Shown: positions 35,101 to 42,867 of the stretch, piece after piece | How positions within the stretch are numbered: the first letter of the stretch is position 1 | Layout of the letters: each line of letters starts with the position of its first letter | Assembly: GCF_039529295.1 (NCBI RefSeq) | Contig: NZ_BAAAMN010000049.1 | Span: 62,001 to 126,000 of the forward strand | DNA: 64,000 nucleotides | From: Yaniella flava | Lineage (GTDB): Bacteria; Actinomycetota; Actinomycetes; Actinomycetales; Micrococcaceae | Direction: 5' to 3' | Position numbers and translations under genes: made by a program | Notes under the pieces: model-generated | Seen by the model: the letters and a program-made list of their open reading frames with translations, nothing else | What the model was told of the DNA's origin: nothing | The model's database searches: none

Positions 35101-35940
35101 TCAGTCGGCCAACCGTACGGTTTGCGACTGCTCGCAACGGCCGACGACCCCATCAGCGTCATACAGAATAGCTGAGGTAATGCCACCACCGGTTTCACCA
35201 ATATTCGCTGAGATTGCAAAACCAAGCCACGCCCCAACAGGTTCGCGCAGGAAATGAATGGTCAGATCCACATTGGCGAAAAATACGTCGCCTCTGGAGG
35301 GTTCAGCAATTGGAGACAACCCATTGGCCGTGTCTGCGAGCCCCACAAGTTTTACGAACGGCGAGGGTGTTTCTCCCTCGATCATGTCAATATCAGTGGT
35401 AATCCATACTCGACCATGCCCCGGTGCATGATCGGAGAATGTGCGCGCTTGAATGGATCGGATGAATCCACCGGGCCAACGTCCGGTCATCTCGTCCCAC
35501 GGTTCTGCATCTTCTACAGGCGGGAGTTCTGGATCATGGATATTGGCGATCCGAGTTGTATCTGACGCGATGACCTTCCAAGTTCGACCAACAAGTACCG
35601 CCCGCCCCTGAGCGTAGACAGTCGATTGGATGAGCTCGATTGTACGGCCAGGGCGCACAGTCTCGGTCACAACCTTGACTTCACCGGCGTGCAGTTTGCC
35701 GAGAATATCGAAACTGATGCGCGTGGTGATAAAATCTTCTCGCGGTTGGTATGCTTCCAATTCTGCGGCAACCAGCCCGGAGACCGGGGCCATGTGTAAT
35801 TCGTCTTCTTGCCAGGCGCCTTGGGCGTGGATCGTCGATACGAAAAACGAGGTGCGCACATCTTCGGTCATTTCGATGGGTTTGGTCCGACGAAAATACG
35901 CAGTGTCTTCTGTTTGTGTTGCTTCCTGTGATGAGGTCAT
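35101..35940 (-). CDS. Acyl-CoA thioesterase-like protein (double hotdog)
   Basis: 279-aa protein resembling the thioesterase (TesB-like) family common in actinobacteria. The N-terminal hotdog half holds ISFDILGKLHAGEVKVVTETVRPGRT and the C-terminal half VDLTIHFLREPVGAWLGF and GGGITSAILYDADGVVG. No acyl substrate can be told from sequence. I take the ATG at 35940 (MTSSQEATQ); an upstream GTG in frame would add 15 residues. It follows cstB by about 100 bases in the opposite order of transcription and has no clear partner. Confidence 0.8.
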   Translation of the reverse strand: MTSSQEATQTEDTAYFRRTKPIEMTEDVRTSFFVSTIHAQGAWQEDELHMAPVSGLVAAELEAYQPREDFITTRISFDILGKLHAGEVKVVTETVRPGRTIELIQSTVYAQGRAVLVGRTWKVIASDTTRIANIHDPELPPVEDAEPWDEMTGRWPGGFIRSIQARTFSDHAPGHGRVWITTDIDMIEGETPSPFVKLVGLADTANGLSPIAEPSRGDVFFANVDLTIHFLREPVGAWLGFAISANIGETGGGITSAILYDADGVVGRCEQSQTVRLAD

Positions 35941-36042
35941 GAGCCTATCTTGCCAGATACTTACTCGAGTTGTGAGTTGTGGCACGGCTGTGTTTCACAG
36001 CATAAAACTGCAACGATCGATCATACCCCCGATGCTCACGGG

Positions 36043-37464
36043 TTAGGGGGCACTTGGATACGCCGGAGCGTTTCCGTCAGCCATCGCCCACGTGCCGAAG
36101 TCGCCGTCCAGTTCAGCGACGTTGAAACCCTGCCGACGCAGTGCCGAAGCTCCGACGGCTGCACGTCGTCCCGAAGCACAGTAGGCTACGATCGGTTGGT
36201 CCGCGGGCAGTTGATCGCTATGCCAGACGAGCCGACTCGCGGCAAGCTGGTGGGCACCCGGAATGTACCCTTCGTTGAGTTCGCTGATATTACGTACATC
36301 AAGCAAAAAGTAGTCCGACGAGGCATCCAGATCCTCGACGGTGATTGTCGCTACCCCGTCACCTAAGAGCCCGTCGAGAGTAGTCGTAAAACCTGTCATG
36401 GCATCGACGCCAACTCGAATGAAGTGGTCCCGGTATTTGCTCGCTTGTTCAGCATCAGAGGCTAAGACGATCAATTCACGGTGTTCTTGCTGCGGATTAT
36501 AGGCCCATGCCATGTGGGTCGCGGCTTTACCTGCGTCTGGGATGGACAGCGCACCGGGCACTGAAGCCTCGTAGCGATCTTTATGTGGCCGGGTATCCAC
36601 CAGGATCTTCTCGTCCTGTTCCAGCAACGGTGCTAATGTCTCTGGCGCGTACTCCACAAGATCAGGCAGCGGTCCCAAGATCGCGGGGCCGTCACGGTTT
36701 TCGATCTTCATACGACCAAAGTATGCATGCGCTTCAGGTTGGCCAGACAGCAGTTCAGCAATGAAGCCGTCCATGTCGTTGTCGCGCACGTACTTAGCCC
36801 ACCAGGAGAAGTTTCGCTCATATCCAACAGTGGTTGTTGGTACGGCGCCAAGTGCACGACCACAGGCGGAACCCGCACCGTGGGCCGGAAGCACCTGAAC
36901 GTAGTCCGGCAACGTCAAGAAATGTTCCTGGAGTGACGTAAAGAGCTGTTGTGCTCCCACAAAACGGGTATCTTCTCCCCCGGCAGCTGCATCGAGCAGA
37001 TCTGGACGGCCAAGATCGCCAACGAAGACAAAGTCCCCACTGAGCATAAAGCCGGTTTCGGTGCTTTGGGCGCCATCAGTGACAAGAAAGACCATGTGTT
37101 CCGGGGTGTGCCCGGGCGTGTGGACTGCTTCAAGCGTGATATTTCCCAAGGAAATTTTATGGCCGTGTTTCATGCCGACAGCTTGCTGAAAACCGTCGCC
37201 GTAGCGCCAATCGGTTCCGCCTTCATCAGATACATACACATCGGCTTTGGTCGCGTTCGCTAATTCGAGGGTCCCGGATAGGTAATCCGCGTGGATGTGG
37301 GTTTCAGCGACGGCAACAATCTCCATCCCGTGCTGTGCGGCAAGATCAAGATACACCTGTATATCTCGACGCGGATCGACCACGATGGCGGTGTTTTCAG
37401 CCTGGCAGCCGATGAAATAACTGCCCTGAGCTAGGTCGGTGTCATAAACGTGTTCAAGTAGCAT
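36043..37464 (-). CDS. cstB: Persulfide dioxygenase-rhodanese fusion (CstB-type)
   Basis: Oxidises low-molecular-weight persulfides to detoxify hydrogen sulfide. Residues ~1-240 are an ETHE1-like metallo-beta-lactamase domain with iron ligands in HIHADYLSG (His56, His58, Asp60) and HTPGHTPEH; Cys201 in GAGSACGR matches the Cys201 reported in S. aureus CstB. Residues ~260-355 form a rhodanese fold that has lost its Cys (VLASDAEQ), and ~370-473 a second rhodanese with Cys429 in YCASGRRA. 473 aa. It follows a 61-aa Cys-rich gene and is divergent from a CstR-type repressor with paired operators. Confidence 0.9.
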   Translation of the reverse strand: MLLEHVYDTDLAQGSYFIGCQAENTAIVVDPRRDIQVYLDLAAQHGMEIVAVAETHIHADYLSGTLELANATKADVYVSDEGGTDWRYGDGFQQAVGMKHGHKISLGNITLEAVHTPGHTPEHMVFLVTDGAQSTETGFMLSGDFVFVGDLGRPDLLDAAAGGEDTRFVGAQQLFTSLQEHFLTLPDYVQVLPAHGAGSACGRALGAVPTTTVGYERNFSWWAKYVRDNDMDGFIAELLSGQPEAHAYFGRMKIENRDGPAILGPLPDLVEYAPETLAPLLEQDEKILVDTRPHKDRYEASVPGALSIPDAGKAATHMAWAYNPQQEHRELIVLASDAEQASKYRDHFIRVGVDAMTGFTTTLDGLLGDGVATITVEDLDASSDYFLLDVRNISELNEGYIPGAHQLAASRLVWHSDQLPADQPIVAYCASGRRAAVGASALRRQGFNVAELDGDFGTWAMADGNAPAYPSAP

Positions 37465-37500
37465 AGATTGTTCTGCTCCTACTTCTTTTCTTACCCAGTG

Positions 37501-37686
37501 TTAGCGCGAGAAGAGCCGTGCAAGAAAGCCCGGTTTTGCGGCACGCGCGGCTGCGATTTCTTGTTCGGTGTGCTGCCCGTTGCACCATTGGCCTGCCGGG
37601 ACGGAGGCTTTGACCGTACTGACATGCTGGCCACAGCCCGCCCACGTCGTCATTTCACAGACATCACATTTCACTGGTCGACACAT
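37501..37686 (-). CDS. Small Cys-rich protein at head of cstB operon
   Basis: 61-aa soluble protein: Cys2, Cys7, Cys10, Cys18, Cys35, with His21 and His39, in the pattern MCRPVKCDVC..TWAGCGQHV..GQWCNG. The C-terminus is basic (KPGFLARLFSR). Similar short proteins occur in many actinobacteria and have no known role; the layout suggests a zinc- or thiol-based function. ATG at 37686 follows GAGGGAAG. It is promoter-proximal in the cstB transcript, 36 bases ahead of cstB and just downstream of the CstR-like operators, which implies a link to sulfide or persulfide stress. Confidence 0.75.
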   Translation of the reverse strand: MCRPVKCDVCEMTTWAGCGQHVSTVKASVPAGQWCNGQHTEQEIAAARAAKPGFLARLFSR

Positions 37687-37724
37687 CGTTCTTCCCTCAC
37701 TGGTATTACCTTGCATTACATATT

Positions 37725-37740
37725 ATACCCCTTGGGGTAT
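37725..37740. promoter_or_regulatory. CstR/CsoR-type operator 1
   Basis: ATACCCC-TT-GGGGTAT, an exact 7-bp inverted repeat. It matches the G/C-tract-flanked-by-AT form described for CsoR/CstR-family operators. It lies between the divergent Cys-rich/cstB operon and the repressor gene. Confidence 0.75.
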
Positions 37741-37749
37741 GCAAGAACT

Positions 37750-37765
37750 ATACCCATGGGGGTAT
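37750..37765. promoter_or_regulatory. CstR/CsoR-type operator 2
   Basis: ATACCC-ATGG-GGGTAT, a 6-bp inverted repeat of the same design as the site at 37725, with 25 bases between the two starts. It is nearer to the repressor gene, consistent with autoregulation. Confidence 0.75.
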
Positions 37766-37801
37766 ACTGAAGTCAATCGTATTTAAGAGATGGAGAACTT
37801 T

Positions 37802-38080
37802 ATGGTGCAAATAACTGGGTTAGAGAGCGATCCTGAAGCCAAAAAGAAAATTATAAATCGGCTGCGTCGTGCTCACGGACAGTTGGCCGCGGTGATCGGT
37901 GCAGTCGAAGACGATGCTCATTGCGCAGAGATTGTTCAGCAGCTGTCTGCAGTATCGAAGGCCGTGGACCGCGCCGGATTCCTGGTCATTTCGTCAGCGC
38001 TACAGGAATGCATGGCAGAAGATGAGATTGATGACGACAATGTCGCACAATTGGAGAAGCTATTCTTATCCTTCGCCTAA
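37802..38080 (+). CDS. cstR: CsoR-family persulfide-sensing repressor (CstR-type)
   Basis: All-helical DNA-binding repressor of the CsoR family (NRLRRAHGQLAAVIGAVEDD). 92 aa from the ATG at 37802, which has GGAG six bases upstream; an earlier in-frame ATG adds four residues. Copper sensors use Cys-His-Cys. Here two cysteines occur 29 residues apart (HCAEI and LQECMAED), but the middle His is replaced by Ala, as expected for CstR, which forms inter-Cys di- or trisulfides with persulfides. It is divergent from cstB with two operators in between. Confidence 0.88.
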   Translation: MVQITGLESDPEAKKKIINRLRRAHGQLAAVIGAVEDDAHCAEIVQQLSAVSKAVDRAGFLVISSALQECMAEDEIDDDNVAQLEKLFLSFA

Positions 38081-38181
38081 GTTCCACCAACATATGCTTA
38101 GAAAGTTGCACGCATGTCGGCCCAACCGTGCAATGGTCTTCTTGCCTGTGCTCATCTGTTGTATGAGAAAGAAGGACGCAA

Positions 38182-38219
38182 AAGCCCCGGAACTGCAGAA
38201 ATTCGCAATTCCGGGGCTT
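38182..38219 (-). terminator. Terminator of the nrdHIEF operon
   Basis: AAGCCCCGGAACTGC (38182-38196) pairs with GCAATTCCGGGGCTT (38205-38219) with one mismatch. On the minus strand it lies 38 bases after the nrdF stop and is followed by TTTTG, a good intrinsic terminator. It may also stop the converging cstR transcript. Confidence 0.8.
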
Positions 38220-38256
38220 CCCTCAGTCCCGACGGGTGTTGAGTTACTTCAGCAAC

Positions 38257-39237
38257 TTAGAAATCCCAATCGCTGTCTTCGGTTTCTTCTTTTGCACCGA
38301 TGACGTATGAGGATCCCGAGCCGGAGAAGAAGTCGTGGTTCTCATCGGAGTTCGGGCTCAAGGCCGACAGGATAGCTGGGTTCACATCAGTGAGCGAATC
38401 CGGGAACATGGCTTCATAGCCCATGTTCATCAGCGCCTTATTCGCGTTATAGTGCAGGAACTTTTTGACATCTTCAGACAGTCCGAGTGGATCGTAGATG
38501 TCGTGGGTGTAGGCCACTTCGTTATCGTAGAGATCTTGGAGCATGTCGTAGGCGAACTCTTTGAGTTCTGCCGCACGTTCCGGGGTCTCGTTTTCCATGT
38601 TCCGCTGGTATTTGTAACCGATGTAATAGCCGTGAATTGCTTCGTCACGAATAATCAAGCGGATCAGGTCAGCGGTGTTGGTCAAGCGTGCCTGCGAAGA
38701 CAGGTACATTGGCCAATAGAAACCGGAGTAAAACAGGAATGATTCCAGCATGACCGAAGCGATCTTGCGCTTCTGTGGGTCATCGCCCTCGTAGTGTTTG
38801 ATGATCTCGTGCGCTTTGTACTGCAGTGTGGGCTCTTCGCGGGTCCAACGGAAGATACTATCGATCGCTTCGGTCGAAGCAAGTGTCGAGAAGATCGACG
38901 AGTAGGACTTGGCGTGGACGGCTTCCATGAACACGATGTTGGAGTACACTGCCTCTTCGTGCTGGGTCAACGAGTCCGGGATCAATGAGAGTGCACCCAT
39001 GGTGCCCTGAATGGTGTCCAGTAGGGTGAGTCCGGCAAAGACCTTCATCGAGACTTCGCGTTCGTCATCGGTCAGGTTGCCCCAGGACTGGATGTCGTTC
39101 GACAGCGGCACCTTCTCTGGTAACCAGAAATTCGAGGTGAGACGATTCCAGACTTCAAGGTCCTTGTCATCTTCGATGTGGTTCCAGTTAATGGCGCTAT
39201 AGGTGGGGATGCGCTGCGCTACTTCTTCAGGAGTCAT
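38257..39237 (-). CDS. nrdF: Class Ib ribonucleotide reductase, beta (radical) subunit
   Basis: Holds the dimanganese-tyrosyl radical cofactor for NrdE. 326 aa from ATG at 39237 (MTPEEVAQRIPTYSAINWNH). Metal ligands appear in NIVFMEAVHAKSYS and IIRDEAIHGYYIGYKYQ. The C-terminal tail TEDSDWDF, which docks into NrdE, is intact. A longer in-frame ATG would add 27 residues not seen in the family. It is 97 bases after nrdE, with a hairpin in the gap, and is followed by the operon terminator. Confidence 0.95.
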   Translation of the reverse strand: MTPEEVAQRIPTYSAINWNHIEDDKDLEVWNRLTSNFWLPEKVPLSNDIQSWGNLTDDEREVSMKVFAGLTLLDTIQGTMGALSLIPDSLTQHEEAVYSNIVFMEAVHAKSYSSIFSTLASTEAIDSIFRWTREEPTLQYKAHEIIKHYEGDDPQKRKIASVMLESFLFYSGFYWPMYLSSQARLTNTADLIRLIIRDEAIHGYYIGYKYQRNMENETPERAAELKEFAYDMLQDLYDNEVAYTHDIYDPLGLSEDVKKFLHYNANKALMNMGYEAMFPDSLTDVNPAILSALSPNSDENHDFFSGSGSSYVIGAKEETEDSDWDF

Positions 39238-39287
39238 GCAACTTCTTTCTACGGTTAAAACTTCGGCGCTGGTGGTCACATGAGAAA

Positions 39288-39320
39288 GTGTGCCGTCTGA
39301 TTGGTATTCATACGGCACAC
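39288..39320 (-). repeat. Hairpin between nrdE and nrdF
   Basis: GTGTGCCGT (39288-39296) and ACGGCACAC (39312-39320) form an exact 9-bp inverted repeat in the nrdE-nrdF gap. There is no T-run, so it is more likely an mRNA-processing or stability element that sets the ratio of the two subunits than a terminator. Confidence 0.5.
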
Positions 39321-39334
39321 CTCATGTTATTGCA

Positions 39335-41509
39335 TTACAGCATGCAGGAGACGCAGCCTTCGATTTCGGTTCCTTCAAGTGCTAGCTGACGAACACGGAC
39401 GTAGTAGAGGGTCTTGATGCCCTGGGTCCACGCGTAAATCTGGGCCTTGTTGACGTCACGAGTCGTGGCGGTGTCTTTGAAAAACAGCGTCAGGGACAGC
39501 CCCTGATCTACGTGCTGCGTAGCCGCGGCATAGGTGTCGACGATCTTCTTGTACCCAATTTCGTAGGCGTCTTCGAAGTATTCGAGGTTTTCGTTGTTCA
39601 AGTAGGGCGCTGGGTAGTAGACACGACCCAGGCGGCCTTCTTTACGAATCTCGACTTTGGAAGCAACCGGGTGGATCGACGAGGTCGAGTTGTTGATGTA
39701 GGAGATCGAACCGGTTGGCGGCACTGCCTGCAGGTTTTGGTTGTAGATACCGTGCTCCATGACAGAGGCTTTGAGTTCTTTCCAATCCTGCTGCGTTGGA
39801 ATGTGGACATCAGCGTCGATGAAGAGCTTGGCTACCTTATCGGTGGCTGGCTTCCATGTTTGATCGGTGTACTTGTCGAAGAATTCACCGGATGCATATT
39901 TGGAGTCTTCAAATCCACCAAAGACTTGGTTACGTTCGATGGCGATCTTATTCGATGCCTTCAGCGCATGATAGACCACGGTGTAGAAGTACATGTTGGT
40001 AAAGTCGAGACCTTCTTCAGAACCGTAGTGGACCTGTTCACGTGCCAGGTAGCCGTGCAGGTTCATCTGGCCCAGGCCGATTGCGTGTGACTGGGAGTTG
40101 CCTTTTGCAATCGATGGAACAGAGGAAATATCTGATAGGTCAGAGACGGCGGTCAAAGCGCGTACTGCTGTTTCAATGGAGCCACCGAAGTCCGCGGAGT
40201 CCATAGTCTTAGCAATGTTCATCGAGCCCAGGTTGCACGAGATGTCTTTACCGGTGTGGTTATATGACAGGTCTGCATTGAACGTGGACGGTTCTGAAAC
40301 CTGCAGGATCTCCGAGCAGAGGTTCGACATCGAAATGCGGCCTTTGATCGGGTTGGCTGCATTGACGTGATCTTCGAAGACCATGTACGGGTAACCGGAT
40401 TCGAACTGGAGTTCGGCAACGGTCTGGAAGAAGTCACGCGGCTGCATCTTGGTCTTTTTGATCCGTGGATCATCGACCATCTCGTAGTACTTCTCAGTAA
40501 CCGAGATTTCGCTGAACGGTACGCCGTAGACAGCCTCAACATCGTAGGGGCTGAACAGGTACATTGGCTCGTTTTTCTTGGCCAGTTCAAAGGTGATATC
40601 TGGAACGACGACACCGAGCGACAGCGTCTTAATACGGATCTTTTCGTCGGCGTTTTCGCGTTTGGTGTCCAAGAATGTAGAGATGTCTGGGTGGTGTGCG
40701 TTCAGGTAGACGGCACCGGCACCTTGACGTGCACCAAGCTGGTTGGCATACGAGAAGGAGTCTTCTAGCAGCTTCATAACAGGTACAACGCCGGAAGACT
40801 GGTTTTCAATCTTCTTAATTGGCGCGCCCTGTTCACGCAAGTTGGTGAGGTTCAGTGCGACACCACCACCGCGCTTGGAGAGCTGCAGTGAAGAGTTGAT
40901 ACCACGTGCAATGGATTCCATGTTGTCTTCCACACGTAGCAGGAAGCAGGAGACCAATTCCCCACGCTGGCTTTTGCCCGCATTAAGGAACGTTGGTGTA
41001 GCTGGCTGGAAGCGACCCAGGATGATTTCATCAACGAGCCGTGTTGCCATGTCCTGGTCACCACGGGCCAGGTAGAGAGCGTTCATGACCACACGGTCTT
41101 CGTAGCGTTCTAGGTAGCGTTCACCGTCGAAAGTTTTGAGCGCATAGGAAGTGTAGAACTTGAAGGCGCCTAAGAATGATGGGAAACGGAATTTGTGCGC
41201 ATAGGCCTGATCGTAGAGATCGAAAACGAACTGGTCTGGGTATTGTTCGAACGTTGCTGGTTCGTAGTAGTCGTTATCAATGAGGTAGTCGATCTGTTCT
41301 TTCTTGCTGTGAAAGAACACAGTGTTCTTGTTGACGTGTTGCAAGAAGTATTGCCGTGCGGCAGCATGGTCAGCTTCGAACTGGATCTCGCCATCAGGAC
41401 CGTAGAGATTCAAAATGGCGTTCAGTTCGTGGTATCCGAGGTTTTGCCATGCCTCAGGAAGCTTCTTAGCTGACTGAATCAGTTCTTCTTCAGTGAGTGT
41501 TGTTGCCAA
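39335..41509 (-). CDS. nrdE: Class Ib ribonucleotide reductase, alpha (catalytic) subunit
   Basis: Reduces ribonucleoside diphosphates to deoxyribonucleotides. 724 aa. It has ELVSCFLLRVEDNMESIARG, the R1 core GGGVALNLTNLREQGAPI, the catalytic Cys and Asn-Glu loop SNLCSEILQV, and the C-terminal redox pair GCVSCML that is reduced by NrdH. It lacks the ~90-residue N-terminal ATP-cone of class Ia, as expected for class Ib. The start is a TTG that lies 31 bases inside the 3' end of nrdI, so the two genes overlap in different frames. Confidence 0.95.
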   Translation of the reverse strand: MATTLTEEELIQSAKKLPEAWQNLGYHELNAILNLYGPDGEIQFEADHAAARQYFLQHVNKNTVFFHSKKEQIDYLIDNDYYEPATFEQYPDQFVFDLYDQAYAHKFRFPSFLGAFKFYTSYALKTFDGERYLERYEDRVVMNALYLARGDQDMATRLVDEIILGRFQPATPTFLNAGKSQRGELVSCFLLRVEDNMESIARGINSSLQLSKRGGGVALNLTNLREQGAPIKKIENQSSGVVPVMKLLEDSFSYANQLGARQGAGAVYLNAHHPDISTFLDTKRENADEKIRIKTLSLGVVVPDITFELAKKNEPMYLFSPYDVEAVYGVPFSEISVTEKYYEMVDDPRIKKTKMQPRDFFQTVAELQFESGYPYMVFEDHVNAANPIKGRISMSNLCSEILQVSEPSTFNADLSYNHTGKDISCNLGSMNIAKTMDSADFGGSIETAVRALTAVSDLSDISSVPSIAKGNSQSHAIGLGQMNLHGYLAREQVHYGSEEGLDFTNMYFYTVVYHALKASNKIAIERNQVFGGFEDSKYASGEFFDKYTDQTWKPATDKVAKLFIDADVHIPTQQDWKELKASVMEHGIYNQNLQAVPPTGSISYINNSTSSIHPVASKVEIRKEGRLGRVYYPAPYLNNENLEYFEDAYEIGYKKIVDTYAAATQHVDQGLSLTLFFKDTATTRDVNKAQIYAWTQGIKTLYYVRVRQLALEGTEIEGCVSCML

Positions 41510-41970
41510 AATGCATCCAATCCTTCACGAACTTTGGTCACATCGGTTGGTGTGCCCATCAGTTCGAATCTATACATAACCGGTACGTTGGTCTTTGCCG
41601 AGATAATGTCACCGGCAAGACAGTAGGCGTCATAAAAATTTGTATTGCCAGAAGCGACGACGCCTTGAATCAGCTCTCTGTTGTTTTGTACGTTCAGGAA
41701 TTTAATAACCTGCTTAGGAACAACCCCTGGGCCCTTGCCCGCGCCATATGTCGGCAGCATTAAAACGAATGGCTCCAACGCATACAGTGTGGGCTCACGG
41801 GTGACTAATGGCAGTCGAGCCATGTATCCGTCTTCAAAACCCAACTTCTCTGCAAAACGGTGAGTATAACCAGATACCGAGGAAAAATAGATCAATTTCG
41901 CACTGGTCTGGAGCATATCCTGCGACTCCGGCGATTTTACATATGATCTATCCCGAACCTGGGTAGTCAT
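41479..41970 (-). CDS. nrdI: Flavodoxin-like NrdI
   Basis: Flavoprotein that supplies the oxidant for assembling the Mn cofactor of NrdF. 163 aa with the flavin-binding YFSSVSGYTHRFAEKL, MLPTYGAGKGPGVVPKQVI, and ASGNTNFYDAYCLAGDI. The ATG at 41970 has AGGGG five bases upstream, so the longer N-terminus (TTQVRDRSYVKSPESQ) is probably real, though the family usually starts near LIYFSS. It is 40 bases after nrdH. Confidence 0.94.
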   Translation of the reverse strand: MTTQVRDRSYVKSPESQDMLQTSAKLIYFSSVSGYTHRFAEKLGFEDGYMARLPLVTREPTLYALEPFVLMLPTYGAGKGPGVVPKQVIKFLNVQNNRELIQGVVASGNTNFYDAYCLAGDIISAKTNVPVMYRFELMGTPTDVTKVREGLDAFWQQHSLKKN

Positions 41971-42010
41971 TTTACCCCTGCCCTCTCAATACCTCTGTCG
42001 AAAATGCGTC

Positions 42011-42262
42011 CTATGCAACGGTCGACGCTGCAGAACCGGCTTCCTCCAAGTCCGAAATTTTATCCGGACGGAAACCTGACCAGTGGTCAGAGTCAGTCAT
42101 GACAACCGGCGCCTGCATGTAACCAAGCGCGCGAACGCGCTCAAGAGCATCCATGTCCTGTGACATATCAATCACGTTGTACTCGATGCCTTTTTTATCC
42201 AGGGCACGCACGGTCGCGTTGCACTGAACACATGCTGGTTTGCTGTAAACGGTCACGGTCAT
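42011..42262 (-). CDS. nrdH: Glutaredoxin-like NrdH
   Basis: Electron donor to NrdE, reduced by thioredoxin reductase. 83 aa with the NrdH active site CVQCNAT and the specificity segment HWSGFRPDKI. ATG has GGGAGAT seven bases upstream. It is the first gene of the nrdHIEF operon; upstream lies a 600-base regulatory region. Confidence 0.95.
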   Translation of the reverse strand: MTVTVYSKPACVQCNATVRALDKKGIEYNVIDMSQDMDALERVRALGYMQAPVVMTDSDHWSGFRPDKISDLEEAGSAASTVA

Positions 42263-42391
42263 GATCTATCTCCCTTTTGATCGGTACAGTAGTGCCGGTC
42301 TTTGCCGCACACTTCATAAACCAAGTTCATACGGCGTTGTTTTAAGTAAATTCTTGGTGAACACCTCATCGGCCTCAACCACAAAGCCAAT

Positions 42392-42435
42392 ACTACATCT
42401 AGGGATAGCCGGCGCCAAGCATAACTAGATGTAGT
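42392..42435. promoter_or_regulatory. Paired NrdR-like boxes
   Basis: ACTACATCTAG (42392-42402) and CTAGATGTAGT (42425-42435) are exact reverse complements. Their starts are 33 bases apart, close to three helical turns, the geometry NrdR uses to bind two sites at once. They lie about 130-175 bases before the nrdH ATG. NrdR represses ribonucleotide reductase genes when dATP is high. The site identity is inferred from position, spacing and the palindromic core; nrdR itself is not here. Confidence 0.6.
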
Positions 42436-42464
42436 GCTTACAATCATGTGATTCACCCACAGGG

Positions 42465-42595
42465 TTCTCCACAAGATATCCCCTAGCAGTCCACAGGAGA
42501 CAAAATTGATGCTTCGGCGTGCTGGTGCGGGTTTAATACAACAACTCGAAAGTTCTCCACATTCCCGTCGCATCAAGAAAAGCGGGCAATCCACA
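42465..42595 (+). promoter_or_regulatory. Cluster of DnaA-box-like sequences
   Basis: Four sequences ending in TCCACA lie in one orientation: TTCTCCACA at 42465 and again at 42553 (one mismatch each to TTATCCACA), CAATCCACA at 42587 (two mismatches) and CAGTCCACA at 42487 (three). They sit upstream of nrdH. DnaA binds and regulates the nrdAB promoter in E. coli, so the same type of replication-linked control is possible. Not tested. Confidence 0.4.
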
Positions 42596-42867
42596 GAAAA
42601 ATATTTTTCAACCCGGCGTGTTGCGCTCGGAAAACACCACTGATTGTGGCGTAAGTCAACAACTCCCACTACACGTTGTGGTGACCACCCCGTCCTCCAC
42701 CTCATGATGCGCACACATGGCCTGCTCAGAGGAGCGTTTTGGACCGAGGGCATGATCAGCCTAACGGTGCTTCGTAGCCTGCATGCGGAACCAGGACTGC
42801 GCCTGATGCTCTCCGTGGCGTTGTTGAGAGGGCTAGGCTGCCAAGAACTAGGATCCATCAAGAGTCC

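Larger units (their letters stand above)
42263..42867. other. 600-bp nrdH / DUF1846 intergenic region
   Basis: The longest non-coding stretch. It contains the paired NrdR-like boxes near nrdH and the DnaA-box-like cluster in the middle. A long minus-strand open frame crosses it but has no family features and is antisense to DUF1846. No tRNA or known ncRNA pattern was recognised. Confidence 0.7.

Noticed and set aside
37802..38080. Copper sensor CsoR
   Set aside because: The middle His ligand is replaced by Ala and the adjacent operon is persulfide dioxygenase, not a copper ATPase.
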